From: Alphaproteobacteria bacterium
GTDB taxonomy: Bacteria; Pseudomonadota; Alphaproteobacteria; GCA-2731375
Length of the DNA: 60,615 nucleotides
Direction: 5' to 3'
NCBI GenBank assembly: GCA_030747035.1
Contig: JASLLM010000003.1
Location: 1-60,615, forward strand
A program made the translations under genes and the position numbers. This document shows positions 40,549-49,697 of the stretch, in pieces; within the stretch, counting starts at the first letter, position 1, and each line of letters starts with the position of its first letter. The notes under the pieces are model-generated. The model was not told the DNA's origin. It saw only the letters and a program-made list of their open reading frames with translations, and searched no databases.

Positions 40549-42183
40549 CTATAGACTAAAACGCGAGATTTCGACTTCCTTGTCGGTGATGAATTCCAGC
40601 AAGGCCGGCACCCCGGCTTCCGTCTGGGCGATGCCGCGCTGGATGGCGGGAATAATCTCGGCCGGGTCCGTCACCCGTTCGCCATAGCCGCCAAAAGACC
40701 GTGCCATGGCCGCGTAATTGCCGGAGATATCGGTGGAGCGGTATTTCTCCGTCGAAACTTCCATGATCTTCAACTCAATCGCCATGGAGAAGTTGTTCAG
40801 CAGGATCGACAGAATGGGAATACGCTCCCGCACCGCGGTTTCGAAATCCATGCCCGTGAAGCCAATGGCCGCATCGCCCCAGACATTGATACACAGGGCA
40901 TCGGGCCGGGCCAGTTTGGCCCCCATGGCCAGGCCCAGGCCATAGCCCAACTGGGTGGTCTTGCCCCAGCCGAGATAGCTGAGCGGCTTGGTCGCCCGCC
41001 AGAACGGTGAGAGCTGATCCCGCGGCGAGCCGGCATCATGGGTGATGATGATGTTGTCCTTGTCCACCGTGTTCTGCAAATCCCACAGCACCCGATAAGG
41101 CGTCATGGGATTCTGATCCGAGGTCAATTTCGGCATCCACTGGGCCAGCCATTCCTCGTACACAGCGGCGATTTCCGCCGCCACGGGGGCATTGTCCCGC
41201 GGCCCGTCAATCAGGCCTTCCACCGCCCCAATCAGGGCCTCCAGGGTCAGGGCGGCATCGCCCAGCAGACCCATCTCGATCTCCACGTCCTTGTTCAGAT
41301 CAAGCGGATCCAGGGTGGCGTGAATAATGCGTTTGCCCTTGGGCATGGCAATGCCGAAGGAAGTTTCGGTGAAACTGCAACCAACGCCCAGAATCACGTC
41401 GGCGGCGTGCAGATATTGATGCACCGCCTTGGGCGAGGCCAGGCCGCCGGCGCCCAGGGAAAGGGGATGATCCTCCGGGAAGGCACTCTTGCCGCTCAAC
41501 GAGGTGCAGACCGGAATGGCCAGCAATTCGGCCAATTGCTTCAGTTGCGGCCAGGCCTCGGCGAAGTGCACGCCGCCGCCGGCATAGATCACCGGATCCT
41601 TTGCCGCGACCAGCATTTCCGCCGCCTTGGCCACATCGGCGCCGTCGGGGCCATAGCGGGTGGAGGTAACGGGGCTGTAATGAAGCTTGCTGGAAAGCTC
41701 CTCGTTCATGACATCGGTGGGGATCTCCACCACGCAGGGGCCGCCCCGGCCATGACGCAACTGGGTGAAGGCCCGGCGCATGATATTGGGCACTTCATCG
41801 GCCGACGTCACCGGCTCCGTCGTCTTGGCCACGGGGGCCATGGCCTCGGTCGAATTGAAATTCGGGCGGATATGGGCGATGCGCCGCGCATAGCCCATGG
41901 GCAGCACCAAAATCGGCACGCCCTCGCCGAACGCCTGGGCCACGCCGCCAAAGGCGTTTTCCGAGCCGGGACCATGCTGCATGGCGAAGACGCCGATATT
42001 CTTGCCCGACGACAGGCGCGACATGGCATCCGCCATATGCAGGCCGATCCGTTCCTGTCGCACGATGATGGGCCGGATGTCCCAACGCGCGGCATATTCC
42101 AGAACATGGTTGACGGGATAGCCGATCAGGCATTCGACCCCTTCCCGCTTGAGAATTTCAACAACGGCTTCGACGGCTTTCAT
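40549..42183 (-). CDS. Thiamine-diphosphate-requiring enzyme (acetolactate-synthase superfamily)
   Basis: 544 residues in the three-domain ThDP layout. N-terminal Pyr domain: AVVEILKREGVECLIGYPVNHV with the activating Glu in IIVRQERIGLHMADAMSR. Central domain: YAGGGVHFAEAWPQL, GVGCSF. C-terminal PP domain: the Mg/ThDP motif NVWGDAAIGFTGMDFETAV...LLNN. Decarboxylases, ligases and sulfoacetaldehyde or glyoxylate carboligases share this layout, so no specific product is claimed. The ATG at 42183 (MKAVEAVVEI) gives a normal N-terminus. It leads the operon with nitrilase and TfoX genes. Confidence 0.9.
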   Translation of the reverse strand: MKAVEAVVEILKREGVECLIGYPVNHVLEYAARWDIRPIIVRQERIGLHMADAMSRLSSGKNIGVFAMQHGPGSENAFGGVAQAFGEGVPILVLPMGYARRIAHIRPNFNSTEAMAPVAKTTEPVTSADEVPNIMRRAFTQLRHGRGGPCVVEIPTDVMNEELSSKLHYSPVTSTRYGPDGADVAKAAEMLVAAKDPVIYAGGGVHFAEAWPQLKQLAELLAIPVCTSLSGKSAFPEDHPLSLGAGGLASPKAVHQYLHAADVILGVGCSFTETSFGIAMPKGKRIIHATLDPLDLNKDVEIEMGLLGDAALTLEALIGAVEGLIDGPRDNAPVAAEIAAVYEEWLAQWMPKLTSDQNPMTPYRVLWDLQNTVDKDNIIITHDAGSPRDQLSPFWRATKPLSYLGWGKTTQLGYGLGLAMGAKLARPDALCINVWGDAAIGFTGMDFETAVRERIPILSILLNNFSMAIELKIMEVSTEKYRSTDISGNYAAMARSFGGYGERVTDPAEIIPAIQRGIAQTEAGVPALLEFITDKEVEISRFSL

Positions 42184-42370
42184 CTGCGTGGACACTCCAA
42201 ATTCCGGACGCCACGGGCGCCCGTCCGTTTCGGTTCTGGTCCGATGATGCCACGACGGCGCGCCACCGCCAAATGCGGAATTTGGTATGCAGGCCACTAT
42301 GGCGGTACCTATGCTTGATCGCCCGGGATAAACTGGCCAGTACGGCGCGGCAACAGAGGAACAAGACGAC

Positions 42371-43000
42371 GTGGCGAAGAAACTGGATGGCTTTGTCGCC
42401 AGGTTGACGGCCCTAGGCGGCGGTTCGGGTTCGTCCTTGGATATCTATGAGGACTGGGCCCCGACCTACGAGGATAATCTACTACAGGACTATGGCTATA
42501 TTGCTCCCCGTATTGCCGCGGATGCGTACGCCGCGCACTGCGGCGATCAGGACGGACGCATTCTGGACCTCGGCTGTGGCACGGGATTGGTGGGCCAGGA
42601 ACTCAGCGCCCGGGGTTTCCGCCACATGGATGGACTGGATATCTCGCCGGCCATGTTGGAACAGGCGCGGCGCAAGGGAATTTATGGCGAGCTACTGGAA
42701 CGCGACATGACTGTTGCCATTGATCTGGGTGGGCGGCGTTATGATGCGGCGATCGGCGTTGGCTGTTTTGGCGGCGGACACCTGGGCCCGCAACATCTGG
42801 CGGGGATTATCCGCTGCGTCCGGCCAGGCGGATTGCTGATTTTTTACATCAATGCCATCCCCTATGACGAAGATGACTATCCGGCGCATTTCCGCGCACT
42901 GGAAGAAGACGGCATCTGGCGCTTGGCATCGACCGAGCCATCGAACTACATGCAAGCCCTGGACCGCCCCGGCTGGGTCGTGGCGGCGCATCGCACATGA
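42371..43000 (+). CDS. Class I SAM-dependent methyltransferase
   Basis: 209 residues, GTG start after AGAGGAACAAGACGAC. SAM motif I: RILDLGCGTGLVGQEL; later LDISPAMLEQARRKGIY and VRPGGLLIFYINAIPYDED. The N-terminus (YEDWAPTYEDNLLQDYGY) resembles Williams-Beuren/WBSCR27-like methyltransferases. The substrate is unknown. The M19 peptidase gene starts 19 bases downstream on the same strand. Confidence 0.88.
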   Translation: MAKKLDGFVARLTALGGGSGSSLDIYEDWAPTYEDNLLQDYGYIAPRIAADAYAAHCGDQDGRILDLGCGTGLVGQELSARGFRHMDGLDISPAMLEQARRKGIYGELLERDMTVAIDLGGRRYDAAIGVGCFGGGHLGPQHLAGIIRCVRPGGLLIFYINAIPYDEDDYPAHFRALEEDGIWRLASTEPSNYMQALDRPGWVVAAHRT

Positions 43001-43019
43001 CCATGCGGGTATCAACAAA

Positions 43020-43973
43020 ATGCTGATCTGGGACGCCCATGCCGGCTTCGAAACGCGGAGCGCCGACGATCTCGCCACACTTGAAATTTGGAAGGCCGCA
43101 GGCGTCGATTTTCTCTCGGTCAACGTCGGCTATGACGTCAATACCTGGCAGGATACCATTACGGCGCTAGCCCTGGCCCGCGGCTGGCTGCGCCGCACGG
43201 ACGGCTACCGTTTGGTTGCCGGCGTGGAGGATATCGACCTAGCCATCGCAGCGGGCGAGATGGCGGTGGCTTTCGACATCGAGGGCATGAATGCCCTGAA
43301 CGGCTCCGTCGAGATGGTACGTTTCTATTACGATCTGGGCGTCCGGCAGATGCTGTTCGCCTATAACCTGAACAATGCGGCAGGCGGAGGCTGCCACGAC
43401 GAGGATATCGGCTTGAGCGCATTTGGCCGGGAAGTGGTGGCGGAAATGAATGCGGTGGGCATGGTGATCGATTGTTCCCATTGCGGCTATCGTACCACCA
43501 TGGAGGCGATGGAAATCTCCCGCGATCCGGTGGTTTTTTCCCATTCGAACGCCCGCGCCCTACGGGATCACGAACGCAATATTCGCGACGATCAGGCCAG
43601 GCGCTGCGCCGCGACGGGCGGCGTGGTCGGGGTCAACGGCATCGGGCCGTTCGTGGGCACGGACGATATCTCCACCACCTCGATCACCGATCACATTGAG
43701 TATTATCTGGATTTGATCGGGGCCAAGCATGTGGGCATCGGATTGGACTATTTCCATGCCACGGGGAATGGAGACAGTTTCAGCGATACTCTGTCGCAAA
43801 ACGATCATTTCTGGCCCAAGTCGCAGTATCCCGACAGCGAGATCCGTTGCGCCGCACCTATGCAATTTGGCGAAATCGCCGAAGAATTGGCCCGGCGAAA
43901 CCACCGTGACGAAACTGTTCGGGCTGTACTTGGCGGCAATTACCGGCGCGTTGCCAGGCAGGTCTGGAAGTGA
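43020..43973 (+). CDS. M19 membrane-dipeptidase-family protein with altered first metal motif
   Basis: 317 residues. Family segments: MLIWDAHAGFE at the start, VAFDIEGMNAL (bridging Glu), MVIDCSHCGYRTTME (His ligand), VVFSHSNARAL (His ligand), GIGLDYFHATGN. In renal dipeptidase the first pair is H-x-D; here it is HAG, so one zinc ligand is missing, possibly leaving a mononuclear site. The branch LIWDAH(A/S)GF is known in Rhodospirillales relatives as I recall, so the change is probably a subfamily trait and not an error. ATG 43020 has a weak ribosome site. Confidence 0.85.
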   Translation: MLIWDAHAGFETRSADDLATLEIWKAAGVDFLSVNVGYDVNTWQDTITALALARGWLRRTDGYRLVAGVEDIDLAIAAGEMAVAFDIEGMNALNGSVEMVRFYYDLGVRQMLFAYNLNNAAGGGCHDEDIGLSAFGREVVAEMNAVGMVIDCSHCGYRTTMEAMEISRDPVVFSHSNARALRDHERNIRDDQARRCAATGGVVGVNGIGPFVGTDDISTTSITDHIEYYLDLIGAKHVGIGLDYFHATGNGDSFSDTLSQNDHFWPKSQYPDSEIRCAAPMQFGEIAEELARRNHRDETVRAVLGGNYRRVARQVWK

Positions 43974-44019
43974 CCTTGGCGGTGCCGATAATGACAGGGG
44001 CAAAAGGAGCGCGGAGCGG

Positions 44020-44766
44020 CTACTTCGGCGCCTCGCAGTTGAGGGCCTGATGCAGGCTTTCGGGCGAAATAATGCTGCGGGCCAGGTTGGCGCGCCATAG
44101 ATCGGTGCCCTGCTGGTTGGCCGATGACAGATCCGCCTCGATCAAGTTGGCCTCGGTCAGGGAGGCGGAGGAAAGATTGCTGTCGGTCAGGTTGGCACCG
44201 CTCAGATCGGCGCCGGTCAAATCCGCACCCACCAGCTTGGCCCCGCGCAGGCGCGCGCCGGAGAGTTTGGCATTGGTCAGGCTGACGTGGCTTAAATCCC
44301 GGCCCTCGAGGTTGACCTCGCTTAAATTTTCATCCGACAGATCGGCCCGGACGCCCTCGCTGTCGCCCTGCAGCCAACGGTGATGGGCCGTCAAGGTGCG
44401 CAGCAGGCGGCGGTTACGCTCCGCCGTGCGGCGGCGCTGTTCTTCCTCGACGATATTCTTTTCGACGATACGGGTATCGGTCGGCAGCTGGGTGACGCCC
44501 AGAATGACCCGCAACTGGCGCTGGGCGTGCTTCATATCAAAAGCTTCCAATTCGCCCGTGGTCAGGCTGCCGCCCGGATGGAAGCGCACTTCGTAAAGGT
44601 ATTCGATCAATTTCGGCTGATTTTGCTCCGCCGTTTCGGCCTCCGCCGCGCGCAAGGCGGCCAGTTCCGCCTCCAATTCCTCCGGCGGGGCATAATTGCT
44701 GTTGTGGCCGATACCCGGCTGCCAGTCCGCGACCGTGTCTTCGGATTCCCTGCGTGCTCTCGCCAT
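44020..44766 (-). CDS. Pentapeptide-repeat protein
   Basis: 248 residues. N-terminal ~140 residues are helical and charged (EELEAELAALRAAEAE; EEEQRRRTAERNRR coiled coil). From about residue 145 there are A(D/N)Lxx repeats: ADLSDENLSEVNLEGRDLSH, ARLRGAKLVGADLTGADLSG, ANLTDSNLSSASLTEANLIE, forming a right-handed beta-helix. The ATG at 44766 (MARARRES) is set by GGAGGCAGCACCG; the longer frame at 44832 is less likely. Function is unknown; some relatives mimic DNA and protect gyrase, others are scaffolds. Confidence 0.88.
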   Translation of the reverse strand: MARARRESEDTVADWQPGIGHNSNYAPPEELEAELAALRAAEAETAEQNQPKLIEYLYEVRFHPGGSLTTGELEAFDMKHAQRQLRVILGVTQLPTDTRIVEKNIVEEEQRRRTAERNRRLLRTLTAHHRWLQGDSEGVRADLSDENLSEVNLEGRDLSHVSLTNAKLSGARLRGAKLVGADLTGADLSGANLTDSNLSSASLTEANLIEADLSSANQQGTDLWRANLARSIISPESLHQALNCEAPK

Positions 44767-44887
44767 CGGTGCTGCCTCCGTTTGCATGCCCGATACAAGG
44801 ACCTCCCCCAAGGAGCCCCCGGCATGCCTCACCTAATGGCTAAAAAGATAAATATACATCCTTAACAAAGGCTTATTCGAACAATGC

Positions 44888-47341
44888 TCAAGCGCGGATT
44901 CGCAAGCTTTTCGGATCGTAAAGCGGGCGCAGCGAGGCTGTTGCCGCGACCTGCTCGCAGGCCACCTCGATGGCGTAATCGCCGGCATTGACGAATGCGG
45001 CATCGACCACGCCGCCGGCGGGATCCGAGACATAGCCCAGACCGATGGCGGCGCCCAGGCTGTGACCGTAGTTTCCCGAACGCAGATGACCCACGATAAC
45101 GCCGTCACGCCAGATCGGTTCGTTGTGGTAGAGCAGCTTTTCCGGATCCTCCAGCTTGAACTGCACCAGGCGCTGATGGGGGCCGGTTTCACGCTGGGGC
45201 AACAGCGCCTCGCGCCCGATGAAGCCGCCCGCCTTGTCCCAGGCCACGGCGAAGCTCAAACCGGCCTCGATGGGGGTATCTTCGTCGGTGATGTCATGGC
45301 CCCAATGGCGGTAGGCCTTTTCGATACGCAGGGAATCCAGGGCATGATAGCCGGCATGGCGCAGGCCAAAACCCGCCCCCGCCGCGACGATTTCGTCATA
45401 GACGCCTTGGGCCAGTTCCGTCGGAATATAAAGCTCCCAGCCCAATTCCCCCACATAGGTCAACCGCGTGGCACGCAACGTGGCGTAGGCAATATCGATT
45501 TCGCGGGAGGCCCCAAAGGGAAAGGCCTGGTTGGAGATATCCGCATCCGTGATGGATGCCAACAGATCGCGCGAATTCGGCCCCATGACCGACAACACCG
45601 CCTGGGCCGAGGTGATATCTACCAGATGGGCATGGGCATCGTCGGGAATATGCGACTTCAGCCAATGATAATCCCGCATTTGCGAGGTGGCGGAGGTGAC
45701 GATCAGGAATTCGTCCTCGGCCGTCCGGGTCACAGTCAGGTCGGCCTCGATGCCGCCCCGCTCGTTCAGCCATTGGGTATAGACCGTGCGGTCCACCGCC
45801 ACATCGACCTGATTGGCACAGACCTGGTTCAACACTGCCAGGGCGTCCCGGCCGGCAAGCTGGAACTTGGCGAACGAGGATTGTTCGAACAGCGCCACGC
45901 CTTCGCGGACCGCCATGTGTTCCGCGGCCGAGTGTTCGAACCAGTTCTGCCGGCCGTAGCTGTATTCATACTCGGGCGCGGTCTCGCCAGGGCTATACCA
46001 GTTGGCCCGCTCCCAGCCCGCCGTTTCGCCGAAACAGGCACCGGCCTGGGCCAGGCGGTCATGCATGGGTGATTTCCGCACGCCCCGCGCGGTGCGGTAC
46101 TGATAGAACGGCCAATGGGGGGCATACAGCAGGCCCAGGCATTCACTGACCCGTTCGCGCAGATAGCGGGCGTTGCTTTGATGCGGCAGGGTACGGCGGA
46201 TATCCACGTCCCACAAATCCAGGGGCGGATAGCCATCGCGGATCCATTCCGCCATCACCTTGCCGACGCCGCCGGCCGATTGAATGCCGATGGAATTGAA
46301 GCCGCAGGCCACGAACAGACCCTTGGTTTCCGGCACTTCGCCCAGGTGATAGCGGTTGTCGGGGGTGAAACTTTCCGGGCCGCAGAACCAGGTCCGGATG
46401 CCCGTTTCCCGTAGTGCCGGCATTCGCTTCAGGGCCCTCTCCAACACGGGCATGAAATGCTCCATGTCGTTGGGCAGTTCGTCGAAGCAGAAATCCTCCG
46501 GTATCCCATCCATGCCCCAGGGCTTGGCCTCCGGCTCGAAGGCGCCCAGCAGGATCTTGCCCGCGTCCTCCTTGTAATAGGCATAATTGTCCGTATCCCG
46601 CAGCACCGGCAGGCCGGCATGCACGCCCTCGATCGGATCGGTCACCACATAGAAATGTTCGCAGGCATGCAGGGGCACCAGGGCCTTGGTCATCGCCCCC
46701 ACTTCCCGACCCCACATGCCCGTACAGTTGACCACGATATCGGCTTTGATCTGGCTGCCATCAACCATGACGCCGGTGACCTTGCCCTGATCCACCAGAA
46801 TATCCGTCACCTTGGTGTTTTCCAGAACCGTGGCACCGCCGGCGCGGGCGCCCTTGGCCAGGGCCTGTGTCAAATCGGTTGGGTTGATCTGGCCATCCTT
46901 GGGTAGAAACACACCGCCGACCACGTCATCCACGGACAACAGCGGATACATGCCAAGAATGTCGTCCTGGCCGATCTCTTCCACCGCCAGGCCGAACACC
47001 CGCGCCATTGAGGCGCCCCGGCGCAACTCCTCCAGCCTTTCGTTACTGGTGGCGAGCGAGATGGAGCCGTTTTGTTTGAAGCCCGTGGCCTGCCCTGTCT
47101 CGGCCTCCAGACCGGCATAAAGCTCGGTCGAATATTTCGCCAACTGGGTCAGGTTCTGGGTCGCCCGCAACTGCCCGACCAGGCCTGCGGCATGCCAGGT
47201 GGTACCCGACGATAGCTGCTTGCGCTCCAGCAACAGCACATCCGTGATGCCCAGCTTGACCAGATGATAGGCGATGGAACAACCGACGACGCCGCCGCCG
47301 ACGATCACGACAGAGGCTTGGCTGGGCGGGGATTTTGCCAT
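44888..47341 (-). CDS. FAD-dependent oxidoreductase fused to aminomethyltransferase domains (dimethylglycine/sarcosine dehydrogenase-like)
   Basis: 817 residues. N-terminal FAD domain: SVVIVGGGVVGCSIAYHLVKLG (GxGxxG), covalent-flavin region SSGTTWHAAGLVGQ with the His often carrying FAD, and VVNCTGMWG. The C-terminal half has GcvT folate-binding domains: EQSSFAKFQLAG, TQWLNERGGIEADLTVTR, GPNSRDLL, GELGWELYIP, and GHLRSGNYGHSLGAAIGLGYV. The whole matches dimethylglycine/sarcosine dehydrogenase, which oxidises N-methyl groups and hands the one-carbon unit to tetrahydrofolate. The ATG at 47341 follows TAGGGAGCGTGTC. The substrate is not proven. Confidence 0.92.
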   Translation of the reverse strand: MAKSPPSQASVVIVGGGVVGCSIAYHLVKLGITDVLLLERKQLSSGTTWHAAGLVGQLRATQNLTQLAKYSTELYAGLEAETGQATGFKQNGSISLATSNERLEELRRGASMARVFGLAVEEIGQDDILGMYPLLSVDDVVGGVFLPKDGQINPTDLTQALAKGARAGGATVLENTKVTDILVDQGKVTGVMVDGSQIKADIVVNCTGMWGREVGAMTKALVPLHACEHFYVVTDPIEGVHAGLPVLRDTDNYAYYKEDAGKILLGAFEPEAKPWGMDGIPEDFCFDELPNDMEHFMPVLERALKRMPALRETGIRTWFCGPESFTPDNRYHLGEVPETKGLFVACGFNSIGIQSAGGVGKVMAEWIRDGYPPLDLWDVDIRRTLPHQSNARYLRERVSECLGLLYAPHWPFYQYRTARGVRKSPMHDRLAQAGACFGETAGWERANWYSPGETAPEYEYSYGRQNWFEHSAAEHMAVREGVALFEQSSFAKFQLAGRDALAVLNQVCANQVDVAVDRTVYTQWLNERGGIEADLTVTRTAEDEFLIVTSATSQMRDYHWLKSHIPDDAHAHLVDITSAQAVLSVMGPNSRDLLASITDADISNQAFPFGASREIDIAYATLRATRLTYVGELGWELYIPTELAQGVYDEIVAAGAGFGLRHAGYHALDSLRIEKAYRHWGHDITDEDTPIEAGLSFAVAWDKAGGFIGREALLPQRETGPHQRLVQFKLEDPEKLLYHNEPIWRDGVIVGHLRSGNYGHSLGAAIGLGYVSDPAGGVVDAAFVNAGDYAIEVACEQVAATASLRPLYDPKSLRIRA

Positions 47342-47471
47342 GACACGCTCCCTACAGGAATTCATTGCCCGTCACCCTAGCGAATTGCCCCTGGCGGGGC
47401 CATGATGACGTTAGGAAAAAGAGACTGAAATTGGGGGACAGCCCGGGTGAGCGGCAATATCAGCCTTCGTC

Positions 47472-48491
47472 CTACGCCGCCTTCATCGCCAATATCTGCT
47501 CATACAGGGCCATCGGGCATTCGACACCCTGTTCCTTGGAGGCTGCCCGGTTGGCATAGCGGCGGTCGCCGGGAATGCGGGTGCCGTCCTGCGCCAGGAT
47601 GCGGTCAAACAGGCCTTCTATCCGGCCGAGAAATTCGCCGTGATAGCCCGCCGGATCAATCAGGATAATAATCTCGCCCGCGTGCGCGGGCCCGCTGTCG
47701 GCGCTGCCGAAATTGGCGGCCTGATCCTCCGCCTCGAAGCAGAAATTGGCCCCCGTCAGGCCCGATGCCAGTAATTCCACCATGATGATGATGGCGTTAC
47801 CCTTGTGGCCGCCAAAGGGCAGTTGCACGCCTTCCAGGGCAGCGTTGGCATCGGTCGTGGCATTGCCGTCCTTATCCAGCGCCCAACCTTCGGGGATGGC
47901 ATGCCCTTCGCGTGCGGCCACCTGGATCTCACCGCGCGCGGAGGCGGAGGTGGCAAAATCGAAAACCAGCGGCGGCTTATTATCACGGGGGCAGGCAAAG
48001 GCGATGGGATCGGTACCGAACAGAGCCGTATCTCCCCCCCATGGCGCCACATAAGACCTAGTGGTGGACATTGCGATGGCGATCAGCCCGGCTTCGCCAA
48101 ATGACTCCACGTCCCACCAAAGGGCATTCAGATTGCCGTTGTTACGAAAACCCAACGCGGCGATCCCTTGTGATTTCGCTTCCTTGATCGCCAGGGGCCG
48201 GCCCGCTACGATGGCGGGCGGGGAAAATCCATTCTTGGAATCGACGGCGACAAGGCCCGGGGCGGCATTGGAGACCTCCGGCACGGCTTTGCCGTCGACC
48301 CGGCCGTTTATCATGCATGAGACATAGCCGGGCACCCGGAACAAGCCGTGGGAATGGGTACCGTCGCCCTCGGCCGCGGTCACCACATCGGCGATGACCT
48401 GTGCATTGGACGGCGACATACCGTTGGCGGTAAACACCTCCGTCGACAGATCGTGAATCTCATCCAGGCTCATCCGAACCGTATCGGGCAT
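47472..48491 (-). CDS. Ldh-family NAD(P)-dependent oxidoreductase (malate/L-lactate/ureidoglycolate type)
   Basis: 339 residues. SLDEIHDLSTEVFTANGMS, DGTHSHGLFRVPGYV with the catalytic His, NGNLNALWWDVE, AFACPRDNKPPLVFDFATSASARGEI, and PFGGHKGNAIIIMVELLASGLTGA are hallmark segments of the Ldh_2 superfamily. It reduces or oxidises a 2-hydroxy acid or imine (ureidoglycolate, delta1-pyrroline-2-carboxylate, malate), with the substrate not readable here. The ATG at 48491 follows AAAGGACAATATG at the best spacing among three candidate Met codons. Confidence 0.9.
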   Translation of the reverse strand: MPDTVRMSLDEIHDLSTEVFTANGMSPSNAQVIADVVTAAEGDGTHSHGLFRVPGYVSCMINGRVDGKAVPEVSNAAPGLVAVDSKNGFSPPAIVAGRPLAIKEAKSQGIAALGFRNNGNLNALWWDVESFGEAGLIAIAMSTTRSYVAPWGGDTALFGTDPIAFACPRDNKPPLVFDFATSASARGEIQVAAREGHAIPEGWALDKDGNATTDANAALEGVQLPFGGHKGNAIIIMVELLASGLTGANFCFEAEDQAANFGSADSGPAHAGEIIILIDPAGYHGEFLGRIEGLFDRILAQDGTRIPGDRRYANRAASKEQGVECPMALYEQILAMKAA

Positions 48492-48555
48492 CATATTGTC
48501 CTTTTGCATGGCGCCAATGGAGCAAGCCAATAATGGGCGATTACTATCGCCAGCG

Positions 48556-48738
48556 CTATTGCAAATACGGCAGGGAGGTAACGATCAGGGCGGCGCCTAT
48601 GATGATCACCGCGAAGATGATCTGGCCCCGTCTCGTGGTCCAGCTTTTCGGCACGCCCAGCAGCATCGCGATACGGCGGGCGCCGAGCCACCAGACCAGG
48701 CCGCCCACGACGATCAGCAATAACAGCACGACCTTCAT
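48556..48738 (-). CDS. Small two-helix membrane protein (60 aa)
   Basis: MKVVLLLLIVVGGLVWWLG, a basic loop (RRIAMLLGVPKSWTTRRG), and a second helix QIIFAVIIIGAALIVTSLPYL. Two membrane segments with the basic loop in between suggest an N-out, loop-in hairpin. The codon use matches its neighbours. The gene lies 15 bases after the alpha/beta hydrolase stop in the same direction and is probably co-transcribed. No Shine-Dalgarno site is seen and the function is unknown. Confidence 0.72.
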   Translation of the reverse strand: MKVVLLLLIVVGGLVWWLGARRIAMLLGVPKSWTTRRGQIIFAVIIIGAALIVTSLPYLQ

Positions 48739-48753
48739 GGTTGGGGGCCGTGA

Positions 48754-49404
48754 TCAGGCAGCGTCGTCTTTCAGATTGGCATCCAGATAGTTGCCGACTT
48801 CCTTGCTCACCCGGTCCATCTTGCCCTGGAAGAAATGGGTTGCGCCGGGGATCTTGCGGTAGTCGATAACGATACCGCGTTGCGCCTGCAAGCGTTCCGC
48901 CAGGGCGGCCGCATCGGCCTCGGGCACCGTATCGTCCCGGCTGCCATGCACGATCAGGCCGGAGGCGGGACAGGGTGCCAGAAAGGTGAAGTCGAAATTG
49001 TTGGCCGGCGGCGCGATGGAGATAAAGCCCGCAATCTCGGGCCGGCGCATGAGCAGTTGCATGGAGATCCAGGCGCCGAACGAATAGCCGCCGATCCAGC
49101 ATGTCGTGGCGTTGGCATTGATGCTTTGCAGCCAATCCAGGGCCGAGGCGGCATCGGACAACTCGCCGATGCCATTGTCATATGTGCCCTGGCTGCGCCC
49201 GACGCCGCGAAAATTGAAGCGGAGGGCGGAAAATCCCCGCTCCACGAAAGACTGATACAGGTTGTAAACAATCTTGTTGTTCATGGTGCCGCCAAAACGC
49301 GGATGAGGGTGCAGCACAATGGCAATCGGGGCGTTGGTCGCCTTGCTTTCGTGATAGCGCCCTTCCAGCCGACCGACCGGACCGTTAAAAATGACTTCAG
49401 GCAT
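48754..49404 (-). CDS. Alpha/beta hydrolase (DLH/YdjC-like serine hydrolase)
   Basis: 216 residues: IVLHPHPRFGGTMNNKIVY, FSALRFNFRGVGRSQGTYD, the nucleophile elbow WIGGYSFGAWISMQL (GxSxG), and LIVHGSRDDTVPEADA (Asp region), with His in ATHFFQGKM near the end. It is a cytosolic carboxylesterase-like enzyme of the family with PHP(R/L)xGGxM motif, found in many proteobacteria, with unknown physiological substrate. ATG 49404 follows ATGGAGTGCCCAAAATC. It heads an operon with the small membrane gene. Confidence 0.87.
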   Translation of the reverse strand: MPEVIFNGPVGRLEGRYHESKATNAPIAIVLHPHPRFGGTMNNKIVYNLYQSFVERGFSALRFNFRGVGRSQGTYDNGIGELSDAASALDWLQSINANATTCWIGGYSFGAWISMQLLMRRPEIAGFISIAPPANNFDFTFLAPCPASGLIVHGSRDDTVPEADAAALAERLQAQRGIVIDYRKIPGATHFFQGKMDRVSKEVGNYLDANLKDDAA

Positions 49405-49576
49405 GATTTTGGGCACTCCATATGGTCGATGCTGCAACCTGACCAATGATATCACGGGTACGGGGAGCTACCGACTGCTTCCAGATTCGTCATATAAGGC
49501 ACCGGGCGGCAATATCGCAAGCCTTTGCGACGAAATTGTGTTGAATCGGCGAAATATTTCCCATTCTCACCGCATC

Positions 49577-49615
49577 TTGAACATTTACCTCAGTCTAACT
49601 AGGTTAAACCCTAGT
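49577..49615 (+). promoter_or_regulatory. Promoter-like element with palindrome ACTAGG-TTAAAC-CCTAGT before cysE
   Basis: TTGAAC at 49577-49582, 17-base spacer, TAGGTT, with the palindrome at 49598-49615 (six-base perfect arms) overlapping the weak -10. This looks like an operator for a dimeric repressor controlling the cysE-desulfurase-ferredoxin operon. I cannot match it to a known IscR/Rrf2 site. Confidence 0.4.
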
Positions 49616-49697
49616 CCAGGTTTGTCGCCCTATGCGGACGGCATTCTTTTCTTGCGTCAAATCCCGACGCCAGCGCTAGACAGTTCGGAGATGTATG

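Noticed and set aside
41038-42318. 426-codon plus-strand frame
   Set aside because: Antisense of the ThDP enzyme, no recognisable domain.
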